Under the pieces are notes generated by a model. It was not told the DNA's origin. It saw nothing but the letters and a program-made list of their open reading frames with translations, and did no database searches. From Lasiodiplodia sp. COLG20 (taxonomy: Eukaryota; Ascomycota; Dothideomycetes; Botryosphaeriales; Botryosphaeriaceae): DNA of 64,000 nucleotides. The stretch is taken from positions 1 through 64,000 of the forward strand of contig VNWV01000001.1 of assembly GCA_009801085.1 (NCBI GenBank), written 5' to 3'. Below, one piece after another: positions 23,401 through 34,071 of this stretch (positions are counted from its first letter, which is position 1; each line of letters opens with the position of its first letter). Both the position numbers and the translations under genes were made by a program.

Positions 23401-23617
23401 GCTGGTCGTCGTAGCATCGCTTTGGCTTTCGTTCGGACCCGATGGAGTCCAACGTCATCGGGGGACCATCGAGTGACACGCTCGCCCTCGACGCCTGGCC
23501 GACTAGGACGTTGCCCTCTGCTCCTTTTTGGCACTTCCCTTATATACCCTCGTCCCATGGGGTCTTTTGCGAAGTAGCTGGTCCCTTTCCATCTGATCCT
23601 CTTCACATACATTCACC
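20464..23617. other. GC-rich stretch without a readable gene
   Basis: About 3.1 kb with many overlapping frames of 60-235 codons on both strands and no intact domain. On the minus strand between about 22950 and 22624 one frame reads through two stops with RKIQAERAARAC, then ANRKKRRLPTSTTPRGNGG, then LSEWKALQAV, a composition reminiscent of the linker of a Zn2Cys6 regulator. This is suggestive only. The region could be an old gene relic, a degenerated element, or simply GC-rich intergenic DNA. The last 80 bp hold the MFS promoter. Confidence 0.4.
23541..23546 (+). promoter_or_regulatory. TATA box of the MFS transporter
   Basis: TATATA on the plus strand, 72-77 bp upstream of the MFS start codon at 23618, followed by a pyrimidine-rich leader (about 23575-23600). 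Spacing is normal for a fungal core promoter. Confidence 0.6.
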
Positions 23618-25388
23618 ATGGTCCGCAAATCCCACAACCAGAACAACAATGTGGCCCATGTGGAGGGTGGCAGCAACCCCGAGTCCTCCCAGTCGTCCAC
23701 TGCCGGCGAGAAGCCGGTCCAGAAGTCCAAGGGATGTGTTGCCGGCGGCATCTACCTCCAGGCTGTCCACGCCGAGTCCGACAAGGGCGCCGCCCACGGT
23801 CCGCTGACCGAGGTCGAGATCGACATGCCGCTCACCTACTTCGACCACCACCACCACGAGGGTGAAGACTTCATCCTGCTGAGATTCGCCCCGGGAGATG
23901 CCGAAAACCCTATCAACTGGAGCAATGCCCGGAAAAACCTCTCGACGGCACTGCTGTGCCTGATGACCCTGACCATTGGTCTCGCCACCACCGCATACAG
24001 CTCCGGTATCAACAGCATGTGCGACGAGTTCGGTGTGTCGACGGAAATTGGCCAGCTTGGTCTCTTCCTATTCAACTTCGTTTGCGCTTTGGCTCCTATG
24101 TTCCTGGCTCCTTTCTGCGAGTTGGTCGGTCGTAAGGTCATCTACGTCGGAGCGTATCTCTGCTTCTGCATTACCTTCATCGGCCTCGCTCTCGGCAAAA
24201 ACATTGGCACCATCCTGGTTATGCGTGCCTTCCTCGGTCTGTTCGGTTGCGTTGGTACTATCCTGGTCGGCGGTACCTTTGACGACATGTATCCTCCGGA
24301 GAAGCGCTCGAGGCCTATGTCGCTGTTCTCCTACGTTGCTATCCTGGGTACGGTCGGTGCTCCCATCTACGCCGGTTTCATCGATCAGGCGATTGGCTGG
24401 CGCTGGATTGAGGGTATCCAGGGTCTGTCCTGTGTTCCTCTCCTGATCATCATCCTTGTCTTCTTCCGCGAGACTCGTGGTGGTGTGACGCTCCACAAGC
24501 GCGCCAAGGCGCTCCGCGCTGCCACTGGTGACGAGCGCTACAAGGCCCAGATGGACCTTGAAGCCAGGAACATCAAGCAGATGCTCAACGCCTCCTCGGT
24601 CAAGGCCGTCAAGATGCTTGCCACCGAGCCTGTCGTTTTCGCCTTCGGTCTCTGGATCGCCTTCGCCTGGTTCCTGACCTTCCTCTTCCTTTCGGTCATC
24701 CCCATTACTTTCACCGAGAAGCACGGCTGGGGTGAGGGTATCTGTAAGTCCACCTCTTTGCAAAATCTCCCAAAATTCCTAGCTCTTACTAATCCTGTGT
24801 GCAGCTGGTCTTCCTTACATCTCCCTGTGCGTTGGTACCACCATCGCTTTCGGCCTGAACTTCCTGCAGATCAGCAAGTACGAGAGGATGAACATCGAGT
24901 TGAACGGCAACGTTTCTCCCGAGGCGCGTCTGTACGGTGCACTCTGGGGTGCCGTCTGGCTCCCCATCGGCCTCTTCATCTACTCCTTCACCCAGTATGG
25001 CTACCTCGTCTGGGTCGGTCCCGTCATCGCCCTCGCTCTGATCGCCATCGGCATCTTCTTCATCTTCGAGTCGTGCTACTCGTACACGGCCGACTGCTAC
25101 GGCCAGAACTCGTCCTCGGCCATCGCCGGTCAGGGTCTGATGCGTAACACGCTCGGCGCCGTGTCGCCGCTGTTCGCGTCGCAGTTCTTCCACAACATGG
25201 GCTCGCAGTGGGCCGGTCTGCTGCTCTCGCTCGTTGCCGTCGTCCTGACCTTCATCCCCTTCGTGATGTTCAAGTTCGGCCCGGCGCTGCGTGCCCGCAG
25301 CAAGCTCGCCCTCATCAGCGAGGACGAGGCCGCGAGCGACGAGGAGGGCGCGTCTGTCGAGCCTACGCTCACCAACCCCGTCCACTAA
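23618..25388 (+). CDS. MFS transporter, DHA1 (drug:H+ antiporter, polyamine-type) family
   Basis: Model: exons 23618-24743 and 24805-25388 with a 61 bp intron (GTAAGT...TGCAG), giving 569 residues. A hydrophilic N-terminus of about 100 residues, containing a His-rich HHHHEG patch, precedes the first helix. The sequence DAENPINWS is the usual entry motif of fungal DHA1 transporters. Twelve hydrophobic segments can be counted, with motif A-like CELVGRKVIYVG between helices 2 and 3 and the antiporter motif region in helix 5 (VAILGTVGAPIYAGFI). A long central loop separates helices 6 and 7, and the C-terminal tail is acidic. It should exchange protons for small organic molecules at the plasma membrane. 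The substrate is unknown; polyamines and drugs are typical for the family. Codon usage is strongly C-ending, suggesting good expression. Confidence 0.92.
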
Positions 25389-28300
25389 GCGACTGGACGT
25401 GTTGAATGAATTGTTGTTTCTATGCTCTTTCCGTCTTGAACAGTTTGATCTCAGCTGGTCTGGGCAGAGAAGCGGTACGAAAAGAAGAGAGCGAATAGAC
25501 ATAGAACGTTTGTCCTGTTGTCTCGCATTTCGATGGTGTTATGGGGAAAAGACCGATTTCTTTTTGGAGTATCTCGAGGCATTTGGAGATTGCCTTCTAG
25601 TAGTATAATGATTCCCACGTTAGTGTCTGTATATATAGTTTACGAATAGAAGTCGAGAATCTTCGCTTCCAAACATAATCTTCCGTCTTTCGTCATGGTG
25701 CAGTAATGAATTGAGTGGATGGGGGAGGCGGGTGGGCGGCTGGATTGAGTGGGACACAGCCGTGGAGTCGTGGAGTGAGTGGGACATAATCGTGGAGGCG
25801 TGGGGTGAGTGGTATGAGGTGAGTGGAGAGATGACATACCTTGCTGCTTGCGCTTCCCCATGATGCGTGCGCGCGCGTAGGGACGGGGCCCCAGACGGTA
25901 TTTATACAGGCGGGTCTCCGGTAGGTTGGAGTGTGGGTTTGGCCACCCAAGAAACAAGAAAAAAACCCGGGGTGCATATACCGAAGGGCCAAAGGAGCCG
26001 GGGCAGGCGCGCACTGGCGCAGCGGGGGTATGATTCCTTTTGTATTTTCCGTCTCGGTTTCGATCGTGCGATGGGGTCACACTGTCGCGGCCTCACGGGC
26101 TTTTTTCTCTCCTAGCTTTGTTGTAAGGGGAAATTCGGCGCGCCTTGGTGATGGCCCCGGTTGGTGGGAAGGCAAAAGCCGAGCGCCCCGTGGGGACACT
26201 GACACACACTGGGGGAATGAGCTTTGTGGTGCGAGCGGTCGCGGCTCTGAATCCTGTTCTGGGGTTGGCCCGCGCCGTCACCGCCTTCCGTACACGCCAA
26301 GGAATCAACTCTCCGAACCACGCGACCAACTTCCAACAGAAACGCCGCAATCTCGCTTTCAGCCTAGCTGCCGTCGCCATTGCCGGTGAGCCTCAATGCT
26401 TCTCTCGTGATGCGGCGCCCAGCAGGCGACTGGAAAGAGCTTGGAACTTCGGTTGGGCAACGTAAGGCAAGGCAAAGGAAGCCCAAGTTGACACCCGGCC
26501 CACCTCTCGGCATTCGTTTCCCCGAGGGCCAACGGCGTTCTCCTTCTCCTGTGTCGTTGCTTCTTCCGTTTCTTTCTCGTGCTCCGGGGTGGTGAGCAAC
26601 TGAGCTCGGCCGAAATTATGTCTCGCGGTGAGGTCGCACTAGGTAAGAGCTTGACACTCCTTGGCAGGATTCGTGCGCTCTGATCAAACCCGTCAGGGAG
26701 GTAATGCCCACGAGAACAAGAGATGATGGCGCAAGAGACACGGGCACTATTCCTTCGTACCGTCCTTGGCATCTTGTTCTTCTACCGACCCTTGACTTTC
26801 CAATTTTCTCACTTCTTTGGAGTCGGCAGTTGGAGCGGACCGTCAATTCCTTCCTCTTCGCATCACGTAACCGGTTGAACGCTTCACGTAACGCGAAAGC
26901 GGAACGGACATGTCACCGCCCTGGGCTCATGATACCTCAAGATGAGGCGACGGACTGCGAAACGTCACTAGCCCGTGCCGAAGTGGAACGGTGTTGCATC
27001 GTCTTGACGGTTAGTCGGATTTCTAGACCCTGACCCGGAGGTCACTCTCGCCTTGGCATCGGACTTCTTCCGGAATTAACCCCTTTGCAGCCTGCAAAGC
27101 TCTCGTCACTTACATCTCGTTAGCGAGCCGTCCTCTGAGGATCTTGCTCGTGACGTACGATTACGCTTCGCGCCGAGAACTGCCTCATGAGGTTGCGTAG
27201 GCGCAGTTGAAGCATTTCGACGCTAGAATTTTCTGTTGGTCTCGTCTTGCCCAGATCAGTGCTTCGACTACCCAGAGATCGTCAACTGTGCTACACTACA
27301 TCGAACGTCCCCCATAGTATACCTCTCACAATGGTTGTGAACACATCGACTATTTCTGGTACCTTTCACTGCAGGATGCACGAACGGAGATAAAACGTCT
27401 AGGCATGGAAAAGAATCGTCGGCCGTTATCTGTTGATCCAGCAAGTCATTGGAGAGACAAACCATGGCCGGACCCGACTACAACCTCAAGCTCCAGAAAA
27501 GCACTACCGAACTTAGAACTGACGGACACAGCACAACATACTCAAGCAATAACAATGTCCAGATGTTCCTCCGCCCCTCCTACTGCCGCCTCATCTGTCA
27601 CTGAGTACACGATCATACGATCAGGCTTTCCAAAAACGCTCTTCTAGTTACTCTGTGGCAGCAGGGCTCTACAACTACTTCCGCCTCCGACTCATCTCCT
27701 AACTTCTCTCTATGGCCCACATGCAAGCTCCCGAATCATATCTAATGATTACCGACGCCACCAGCGCACCTACCGCCGGGTCCTTCCTTCTACCTCGAGT
27801 CACCCGACACGTCTGATTTTATCAGCTCAACCATGCGCATTCAATCTCCTGCTTGAACGACGAAGTTGGAGACCCTTCGGCATCAATCACTATTTCATAC
27901 AACACTCGAAACTGAAGATAATGGCATTAAGATATCATCACACAATTATGCACAGCTCCCGGTATTTTGCTGGCTCCGCTCTACATCATTGAGGTATACG
28001 CCAGTATAAATCATAACGGGAGGTCTCAAAAGAGGAGTGGGAGTCTCGCTGACCGCGAATTCCTCCTCGCAAGTTGGTTGTATTGTGGAGTGTCCGGTTC
28101 CCGCGCTCCGTTCTCCTATCTATGATCCTTCTGCAATACTTTGCCTTCACTCGAAATTCTCTGCGCTCATCCGACTGTTTATATCGTCCTGAACAACACC
28201 ATACCTCCCAGCTTCTTCTCCATGCGCTCCCTCACTGGCGAAATCGCTCTTGGTTGGCTTGCAGTTGTAGGTTTGTATAGCTCTCCATTTCGGCTTACTG

Positions 28301-28812
28301 ACGGAGTGTGTTCTCGAGCAAGCCTGGAAATCATCCACCTCATCGAGCGCTTCCGCCTGGCGGACTAATTCTGTGGATGACGTTCGGCTGGCACTCAGCC
28401 GCTCTTCGAAGGTTTTCATTCTCGTTTTCCTTCCTCTTAGATCTTTGCTGAACATGACAACTGCTCGTTGACTGGGGTATTTGCTGCTCCAGTCGGTCTG
28501 CGCCAGCAAGCCTACGGAAGTGTCCCTACTAGTCGAAGAATCCAGATTACTCCCAGTCAACAGCATGAGCATGCAACATGCAAGATTCTTGGGCTTTTAC
28601 AGAGAGGCAACTCGGCATTTGCCCAGTCAAGCAAGATACCTTTAAATGCCACAGACAAACCGCTACCAGAAAACAGGCAGAGCACTGATAACAAGCAAGT
28701 TCACATATTTTCTACATATCATCGTAATCATACTCGGAGTAGGCATCCGTACAGCACCTCCGGCTTCCCTACATCCCCTATGGCCCCCCTATTCCTCAAC
28801 AAGAAAATCCAC
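25389..28812. other. 3.4 kb intergenic region
   Basis: No supported gene. It lies between the 3' ends of the MFS gene and of the minus-strand fusion enzyme. It contains a short tandem repeat (25746-25827, listed separately) and frames of up to about 150 codons without motifs or convincing splice sites. Confidence 0.5.
25746..25827. repeat. 30 bp tandem repeat, two copies plus a partial
   Basis: Two adjacent 30 bp units starting TGAGTGGGACA and ending CGTGG(A/G)G, differing at a few positions, followed by truncated TGAGTGG units. A minisatellite; no function is apparent. Confidence 0.75.
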
Positions 28813-30561
28813 CTACAACCCATTCGCCCTCAAAAACTCCGTCACATGCCCCTTGACGACCTCGGGCTTCTCGACCATGGGCAGGTGACCGGCATCCTGC
28901 ACGAGGTAGTACGCGCCCTTCCCATCCGCGTACATATCCCGCATCTTCTTCATGCCCTCGGGCAACTTGCCGTCGCCAGCACCCACGAGGAACGCGCCGG
29001 GCACGATACCCTTCTTCATGTCGTCGGCGTAGTCGTAGCTGTACAGCGCGCGCACGGCCGTCTTGAAGCCGTGCAGGCTGTTGCGCTCGACGGCAGCCTT
29101 GACGGCGTGCAGCTTGGGCGCAAGCGCCGCGTCGTCGTACGACTGCGGCACGAACCACCGGCGCACCGTCACCTCGGCCAGCTGGTCGCCGATGACGGGC
29201 TCGTTGTCGGCCGTCACGGTGGTGAGGGACTGCGCGCCGCCGTACGTCGCCGCCGTCGCGCCCTCCTTCTCCGCCACGGCGGCGCGCTCCGCCCACAGCT
29301 GCGGGTTTGCGGCCGGCGCGACGGGGTTGGTGTCGCAGGCGATGAAGGATGCGACGCGCGAGGGGTGCCGCAGCGCCGCGGCCAGCGCCGTCACGCCGCC
29401 GAGGCTGACGCCGATGATGGATGCGGCCTTGGGGACGCGCAGGGCGTCGAGGAGCGCGATGGCGTCGCTGGCGAGCAGGTCGACGGTGACGGGGGTGCTG
29501 CCGCAGGCGCTGGTGCGGCCGCGCGAGTTGAAGCGGAGCACGCGGTAATGGCTGTTGGCCGGGTCGGCGAGGAAGGCGGTGACGAAGTCGTCCCAGATGT
29601 GGTAATCGGTCAGGATGGAGTTGACGAGGATAATGAGGGGTGCGTGGACGTCGCCCGAGCCGTCGAGCCGGTACTCGAGGTTCACGCCGTCCGGCGTGGT
29701 GACGTAGGACTCGATGGCTCCCGCTGCGCCGTTCGCGGCCGGGATGGTCCTGGTGACGCCGTCCGGGTGCTTGAATTCGGGCACGGCGCCGGCGGCCAGC
29801 GAGGACAGGTAGCGCGGCGCGGGGCCGAAGGTGTAAGCCAGGTTGTACACGCGGCGCTTCTTCGAGCCCACGATCTCGGTGTTGACTTTGGTCGTCCACG
29901 GCGTTGTCGTGGCGGCCTTGAACTCGGGCGAGGTGCCCAGCCCGTTCACGGGGTCGTACTCGTGCAGCGCCATATACTCGATATGCTTGATCTCATCGGC
30001 CGGCCCGAGCGGCTTGACCACCGACGAGTACTTGAAGCGCCGCGACCGCCGCCAGCCGGGGACCTTGGAGAGCAGCGGCGCGTGCTCCTCCTCGGACCAC
30101 CGCTTGTACTCCTCCTCGTCCGCGCCTGGCTTGAGGATGGCCGTCACGGAAACCAGCACGCCGCCGACCTTGCCCTCCGCATCCACGTCCTCGAGGTCCT
30201 TGTACCCCTCCTTCTTCTTGTCGCTCACGAGGTCGTACACGCGGCGGTCGACGTGGATCTTCTTCATCGTCGTGGCCTCGCGCTCGCTCTTCAGCGGCGG
30301 GCCGCGCAGGGCGAGGTAGGCCTCGGAGTTGAGGGCGTTCATGTCCGGAATGTCATAGAGGGCGACCCATTCCGGCTTCTCCTTGGAGCCTGCATTTTCG
30401 CCGTCAAGGTCAGCGGCGCGGTAGCGGAAGCCGTTGGTGACGAAGGGCAGGCGCAGGCGCGTCGGGCCGTGCTCGTTGTTGTACCAGTCGTGGAACACCG
30501 AGTCCGGCAGCTCGGCGTGCGGCTGCATGGTCACGTACAGGAGGCCGGGCACGGGCGCCAT
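28813..30561 (-). CDS. Fusion of two EthD/DABB barrel domains with a PcaD-like enol-lactone hydrolase
   Basis: Single exon of 582 residues. Residues 5-110 and 135-240 are two copies of a dimeric alpha-beta barrel (EthD-like) domain, each with the W-x(3)-EH-x-P motif (W26/E30-H31 and W155/E159-H160). Residues about 285-582 are an alpha/beta hydrolase close to 3-oxoadipate enol-lactonases: oxyanion region LVNSILTDYHIWD, nucleophile elbow GVSLGG (Ser386), acid Asp530 and His559 in DAGHLPMVEKP. The muconolactone isomerase CatC has the same barrel fold, so the barrels could isomerise or decarboxylate a lactone and the hydrolase open it (inference). The next gene encodes carboxymuconate cyclase, which fits a role as the fungal carboxymuconolactone hydrolase or hydrolase/decarboxylase. 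No signal or targeting sequence is seen. Alternative: a hydrolase for another lactone from phenolic degradation. Confidence 0.85.
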   Translation of the reverse strand: MAPVPGLLYVTMQPHAELPDSVFHDWYNNEHGPTRLRLPFVTNGFRYRAADLDGENAGSKEKPEWVALYDIPDMNALNSEAYLALRGPPLKSEREATTMKKIHVDRRVYDLVSDKKKEGYKDLEDVDAEGKVGGVLVSVTAILKPGADEEEYKRWSEEEHAPLLSKVPGWRRSRRFKYSSVVKPLGPADEIKHIEYMALHEYDPVNGLGTSPEFKAATTTPWTTKVNTEIVGSKKRRVYNLAYTFGPAPRYLSSLAAGAVPEFKHPDGVTRTIPAANGAAGAIESYVTTPDGVNLEYRLDGSGDVHAPLIILVNSILTDYHIWDDFVTAFLADPANSHYRVLRFNSRGRTSACGSTPVTVDLLASDAIALLDALRVPKAASIIGVSLGGVTALAAALRHPSRVASFIACDTNPVAPAANPQLWAERAAVAEKEGATAATYGGAQSLTTVTADNEPVIGDQLAEVTVRRWFVPQSYDDAALAPKLHAVKAAVERNSLHGFKTAVRALYSYDYADDMKKGIVPGAFLVGAGDGKLPEGMKKMRDMYADGKGAYYLVQDAGHLPMVEKPEVVKGHVTEFLRANGL

Positions 30562-31269
30562 CTTGCTTCTGCTCGTCTCGGGCGACGGGTGTTCGGTTCG
30601 GTAACGGCGACGGTAGTGGCGGATGAGGTCTGCTCAGAAACGGCGACGAGTCTCTTCGCGGGGCCAATGGCTCGGGTCCTGATGGAGGGCGACAACGTGA
30701 GCATCAGGAGAGATGTTTGCGTTATTTGGAGCTAACTAGCCGGCCTGCCATCGCAAAGCCGACGTGCTCAACGTGCTCGCCCGCAATCGCTAGCTCGAAC
30801 TCTGCCCCGCGGCCGGCAGAGAGATCGGGATGTGGCGCCCCGCGTGGATCCGGCATTGGACCTCGGGTGTGTCTTTAGCCGCGCAAGGCCGAGCGACGTC
30901 AGCGGGCTGCCCCGCTAATTTTTTGCGACGCCAGAATTTTGGTTGCCGCACCCCTCTATCGGAGTCCTTTGGGGCTTAATTGAGGTCAAATGATGGCGCG
31001 AAAAGCTGCTAGCATCTGCACGTCATCTACACATGCAGAATCTCCAGAGAAAACAGATACAGCAAAAATGTACCAATCGTAGGGCTTGTGTGTTGACGGG
31101 CGCACCATTTGTTGCTAAATTTCCTGTCTGGGCCAGGATTGCATCCGGATGAACTTTCTGCACTCTCGTCGCAACATCGAACCACCAAGATTATCTTTTT
31201 CCGCGAACATTCTGTCAGGGACACAGGAACACAGCTTAGCAGCCAATAGCGTAATTCTAATTTCTACGT
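30562..31269. other. Intergenic between two minus-strand catabolic genes
   Basis: About 700 bp holding the promoter of the fusion enzyme and the 3' region of the cyclase gene. No TATA box or other gene was recognised. Confidence 0.5.
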
Positions 31270-32554
31270 CTAGTCGTACCAGATGGCGTTCATGCCGAAC
31301 CCTGGTTCGGTCACCTCACACCTGGCAACCCTGCCCAGGAACCCATCCTGCCATCTGTACATCTCGATGAATCCAACAGTATCGTCCGTGATGGCGATGT
31401 ACTCGTCGCTCCACGGGCACGGGGCAATCGCGTTCGAATGGCCACCGCTGGACGAAGTGGGGTTCATGAACAATTGCCTCTCGATGCTGCCATTCTCCGC
31501 TAAACTGAAAGCACTGATGTAGCCAGGCACGCCGATTGTGTTGGATCGCGTCGTCGCAAATAGTGTTTTGCCGCTCTGGGTAGTGAAGACAACGTCGGCG
31601 CGGTAGTTCTTGAGGTTGTATCTGAGGCCTGCAGCACGGTTAGACTAGGAATCTGGGCAAAAATGTGCAATTCACGTACCTGGCGGGATGAGAGGGAAGG
31701 TGCGGTGAGTGAAAACAGGCAGATGGGTTTGCTGGTCAATCACATATTCAGCGAGGTTGTTGCCCGCCTCGTTCAAGACGTAAATGTAGTTCCCGCTCGG
31801 ATGCATCTCAACCCATCTCGGGTGGTCGCCCGGGTCTGGCGCCTCCAGAGCCCCAAGCAGGGTCAACTGGCCAGTTTCAGGGTCCTTCTTGTGAGTCCAC
31901 ACTTTGTTGGCACGCAAATCGGCCGAATAAAGATAAGTCTCGGTAGGGTCGAAGACCATGCCGTGAATACCAGTCTTGGGCTCGTACTCGTAGTTTTGGA
32001 CATTCTCCTTTAGCGACCCGTCCTCATTTACCGAGAACACATTGCCAAAGCCCGCATAATCGTAGAAGGGGTTGCAGTAGACATTGTACGGAGCCTGCTT
32101 GGCGGCGAGGAGGAAAATGGCACGCGTGTTGGTATCCTTGTTCGCGGCGAGAGCTGGTGCGGAAGAATGTATTGTCAGATCACCTGAGGTGGAGATGGTT
32201 GGGCTACCCGTGGGATTGATGGCTGCAGGGACATACGGTGGCCAGCAATGGGGTGTGACGCGCTGCGCACAATTTCGGTTGGGCTCTTGACGGTGTAGCT
32301 TGTCCACGCCTTCATTGACGCGCCGTAAATTTGCTTCCGGTCATGCTGACTCCCAATTACGCGTCAGTCGTGTGCGACGTAAAAAAATAATTGCGTGGAA
32401 GACTCACGCTGAAGGCCATCCACGAGATGGGCTCGTCGTAGTCGATCTCGGTGCGCTTAACGAGCTTCAGCGTCAAGGCCTCGTCGTCGAACTCGAAGGT
32501 GAAAATGGCGCCCGGGCGCACCCAGGTGCCGACCATCAAGTGATGCTTGCCCAT
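31270..32554 (-). CDS. 3-carboxy-cis,cis-muconate cyclase (fungal CMLE, beta-propeller)
   Basis: Model: four minus-strand exons, 32554-32408, 32345-32237, 32153-31680 and 31628-31270, giving 362 residues; introns 62, 83 and 51 bp. The protein matches the fungal seven-bladed propeller lactonising enzyme throughout: HHLMVGTWVRPGAIFTFEFD at the start, DTNTRAIFLLAAKQ, GIHGMVFDPTETYLYSADL, DAPDPGDHPRW-like (here EAPDPGDHPRW), SGGHSNAIAPCPWSDE and the C-terminus EPGFGMNAIWYD. It converts 3-carboxymuconate, the ring-opening product of protocatechuate, to the beta-carboxymuconolactone typical of fungi. It is cytosolic by default. A longer in-frame start at 32629 would add an Arg-rich 25-residue leader; the shorter start matches the family. 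It is transcribed divergently from the intradiol dioxygenase. Confidence 0.93.
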
Positions 32555-33128
32555 CCTGGCGAAAGGTCGCGATGGCTGCGGCGTGCAGTTCCGTGTGAGG
32601 TGCTGGAAAAGTCGGCAGGACGCGCGCATCTGGAGCTCAATGGGATATTCTGCGGCGGGGACAGCTGGGAGCTCCGGTACAGGCGCACGAGGGCCAGAGC
32701 TTGATACCGGGTTGGGTTAAGCGCGGGATGGAAGAGAGATTACCCTGGGCTAAGGAGCGATCGGTTCGCACCGGTTGCTACCATCGGTTGTTGGGACAGC
32801 CAATGGCGGAGCTTCTTTTGCAACAGCGCGCCGACCGCCGGCTGCGTGGAGCGTGCGAGTCAAGGGTCCGGGGGGTGCGCGGGGCTGGGCTGCGGGGGCT
32901 CTGGCTAACGGGAAGCACGCCGGCAACGACGCGGCGAGCCACGCTTCCCCAGAGTAAAAGGTCTCAGCCGATGGATCTGCCGGTGCGCCAGCGCCCCAGA
33001 CGGTGACTGCGCCCTTATAAGGTGTGCAGCCCTTTTCGACACTGCCTTCACTCAACAAGCCTTCAGCTCTACTCTCTTCTCTTGTCTTGTCTTCTCAGTC
33101 TCTGCATTCGCAATCAAAAACCGCAGCC
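32555..33128. promoter_or_regulatory. Divergent promoter between cyclase and dioxygenase genes
   Basis: 574 bp between the two start codons. A shared regulatory region is expected for genes of consecutive pathway steps. On the dioxygenase side there is a TATA element and a pyrimidine-rich leader. I could not identify a regulator binding site with confidence. Confidence 0.6.
33015..33020 (+). promoter_or_regulatory. TATA box of the intradiol dioxygenase
   Basis: TTATAA, within the palindrome CCTTATAAGG, about 110 bp upstream of the start codon at 33129. A long CT-rich leader follows (33060-33100), typical for strongly expressed fungal genes. Confidence 0.6.
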
Positions 33129-34071
33129 ATGTCTAACGCCGACAAGTTCGACCCTAACTTCACCAAGAATGTCATCGACGCGATTGGCCCGGCTTGCCCG
33201 CCCCGCGCCCGCTTCGTGCTGAGCGCCATGCTCAAGCACATCCACGACTTTGCCCGCGAGGTCGAGCTCACCACCGAGGAGTGGATGGCCGGTGTCGAGT
33301 TCATGAACCAGTGCGGCAAGCTTTGGGCTGAGAGCAACGGCAAGAGGAACGAGACTCACCGCATCACCGACGTCATCGGCCTGGAATCGTGAGTCCCCGC
33401 GCACACTCAGGAGAAGTGCTCCTAGCTAACTAAACTTGCTCAGTCTTGTCGATGAGATCGCCAACAAGCACCTTTCCGCCTCCGGCGAGGCCCCGACCTC
33501 GTCCACCATCCTGGGCCCCTTCTGGAGCCCCCACGCTCCCTTCCGTGAGAACGGCGGCAGCATCATCGACTGCCCGCACAACGGCGAGGTTTCTCTGATG
33601 CACGGCAAGGTCATCGACCTTGACACCAAGAAGCCCATCTCGAACGTCGTCTTCGATATCTGGCAGGCCAACTCCAACGGAAAGTACGATTTCCAGGACC
33701 CCGAGGGCCAGACGCCCAACAACCTGCGCGGCAAGTTCAGGACCAACGAGAACGGCGAATACCACTTCTACATGCTCAAGCCCACCGCCTACCAACTGCC
33801 CACCGACGGCCCTGCCGGTGTCCTGCTCGGCCTGATGGACCGCAGCCCCTGGAGGCCCGCCCATCTCCACCTGATGGTCAGCCACCCCGACTACAAGCCC
33901 GTCGTCACCCAGCTCTACCCCGACACCGACCCTCACCTTATCGACGACTCCGTCTTCGCCGTCAAGGATGACCTGATCATCCACTTCAACCCCCGCAAGG
34001 ACGACCCCAAGGCATCTCTCGACCTGGAGTACAACGTCCGCCTGGCTCCCAAGGACAAGACGGCGCAGTAG
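33129..34071 (+). CDS. Intradiol ring-cleavage dioxygenase (catechol/hydroxyquinol type), intracellular
   Basis: Model: exons 33129-33388 and 33444-34071 with a 55 bp intron (GTGAGT...CTCAG), giving 295 residues. Residues about 20-95 form the helical Dioxygenase_N domain used for dimerisation; residues about 105-290 form the catalytic beta-sandwich. The non-haem Fe(III) ligands are visible: Tyr168 (NGKYDF), Tyr203 ([11 protein letters not shown]), His227 and His229 in RPAHLH; Arg224 is the usual active-site arginine. The architecture is that of catechol or hydroxyquinol 1,2-dioxygenases. The divergent neighbour cyclase, however, uses the product of protocatechuate cleavage, so the substrate may be protocatechuate or hydroxyquinol. 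No signal peptide. Strongly biased, C-ending codons suggest high expression. Confidence 0.93.

Noticed and set aside
547..25388. A secondary-metabolite biosynthetic cluster (P450s, FAD monooxygenase, transporters)
   Set aside because: No PKS, NRPS, terpene cyclase or prenyltransferase in the window, and the genes are spread out and on mixed strands.
28468..30735. 755-codon plus-strand frame
   Set aside because: It lies antisense to the fusion enzyme; the length comes from GC-rich third positions of the real gene.
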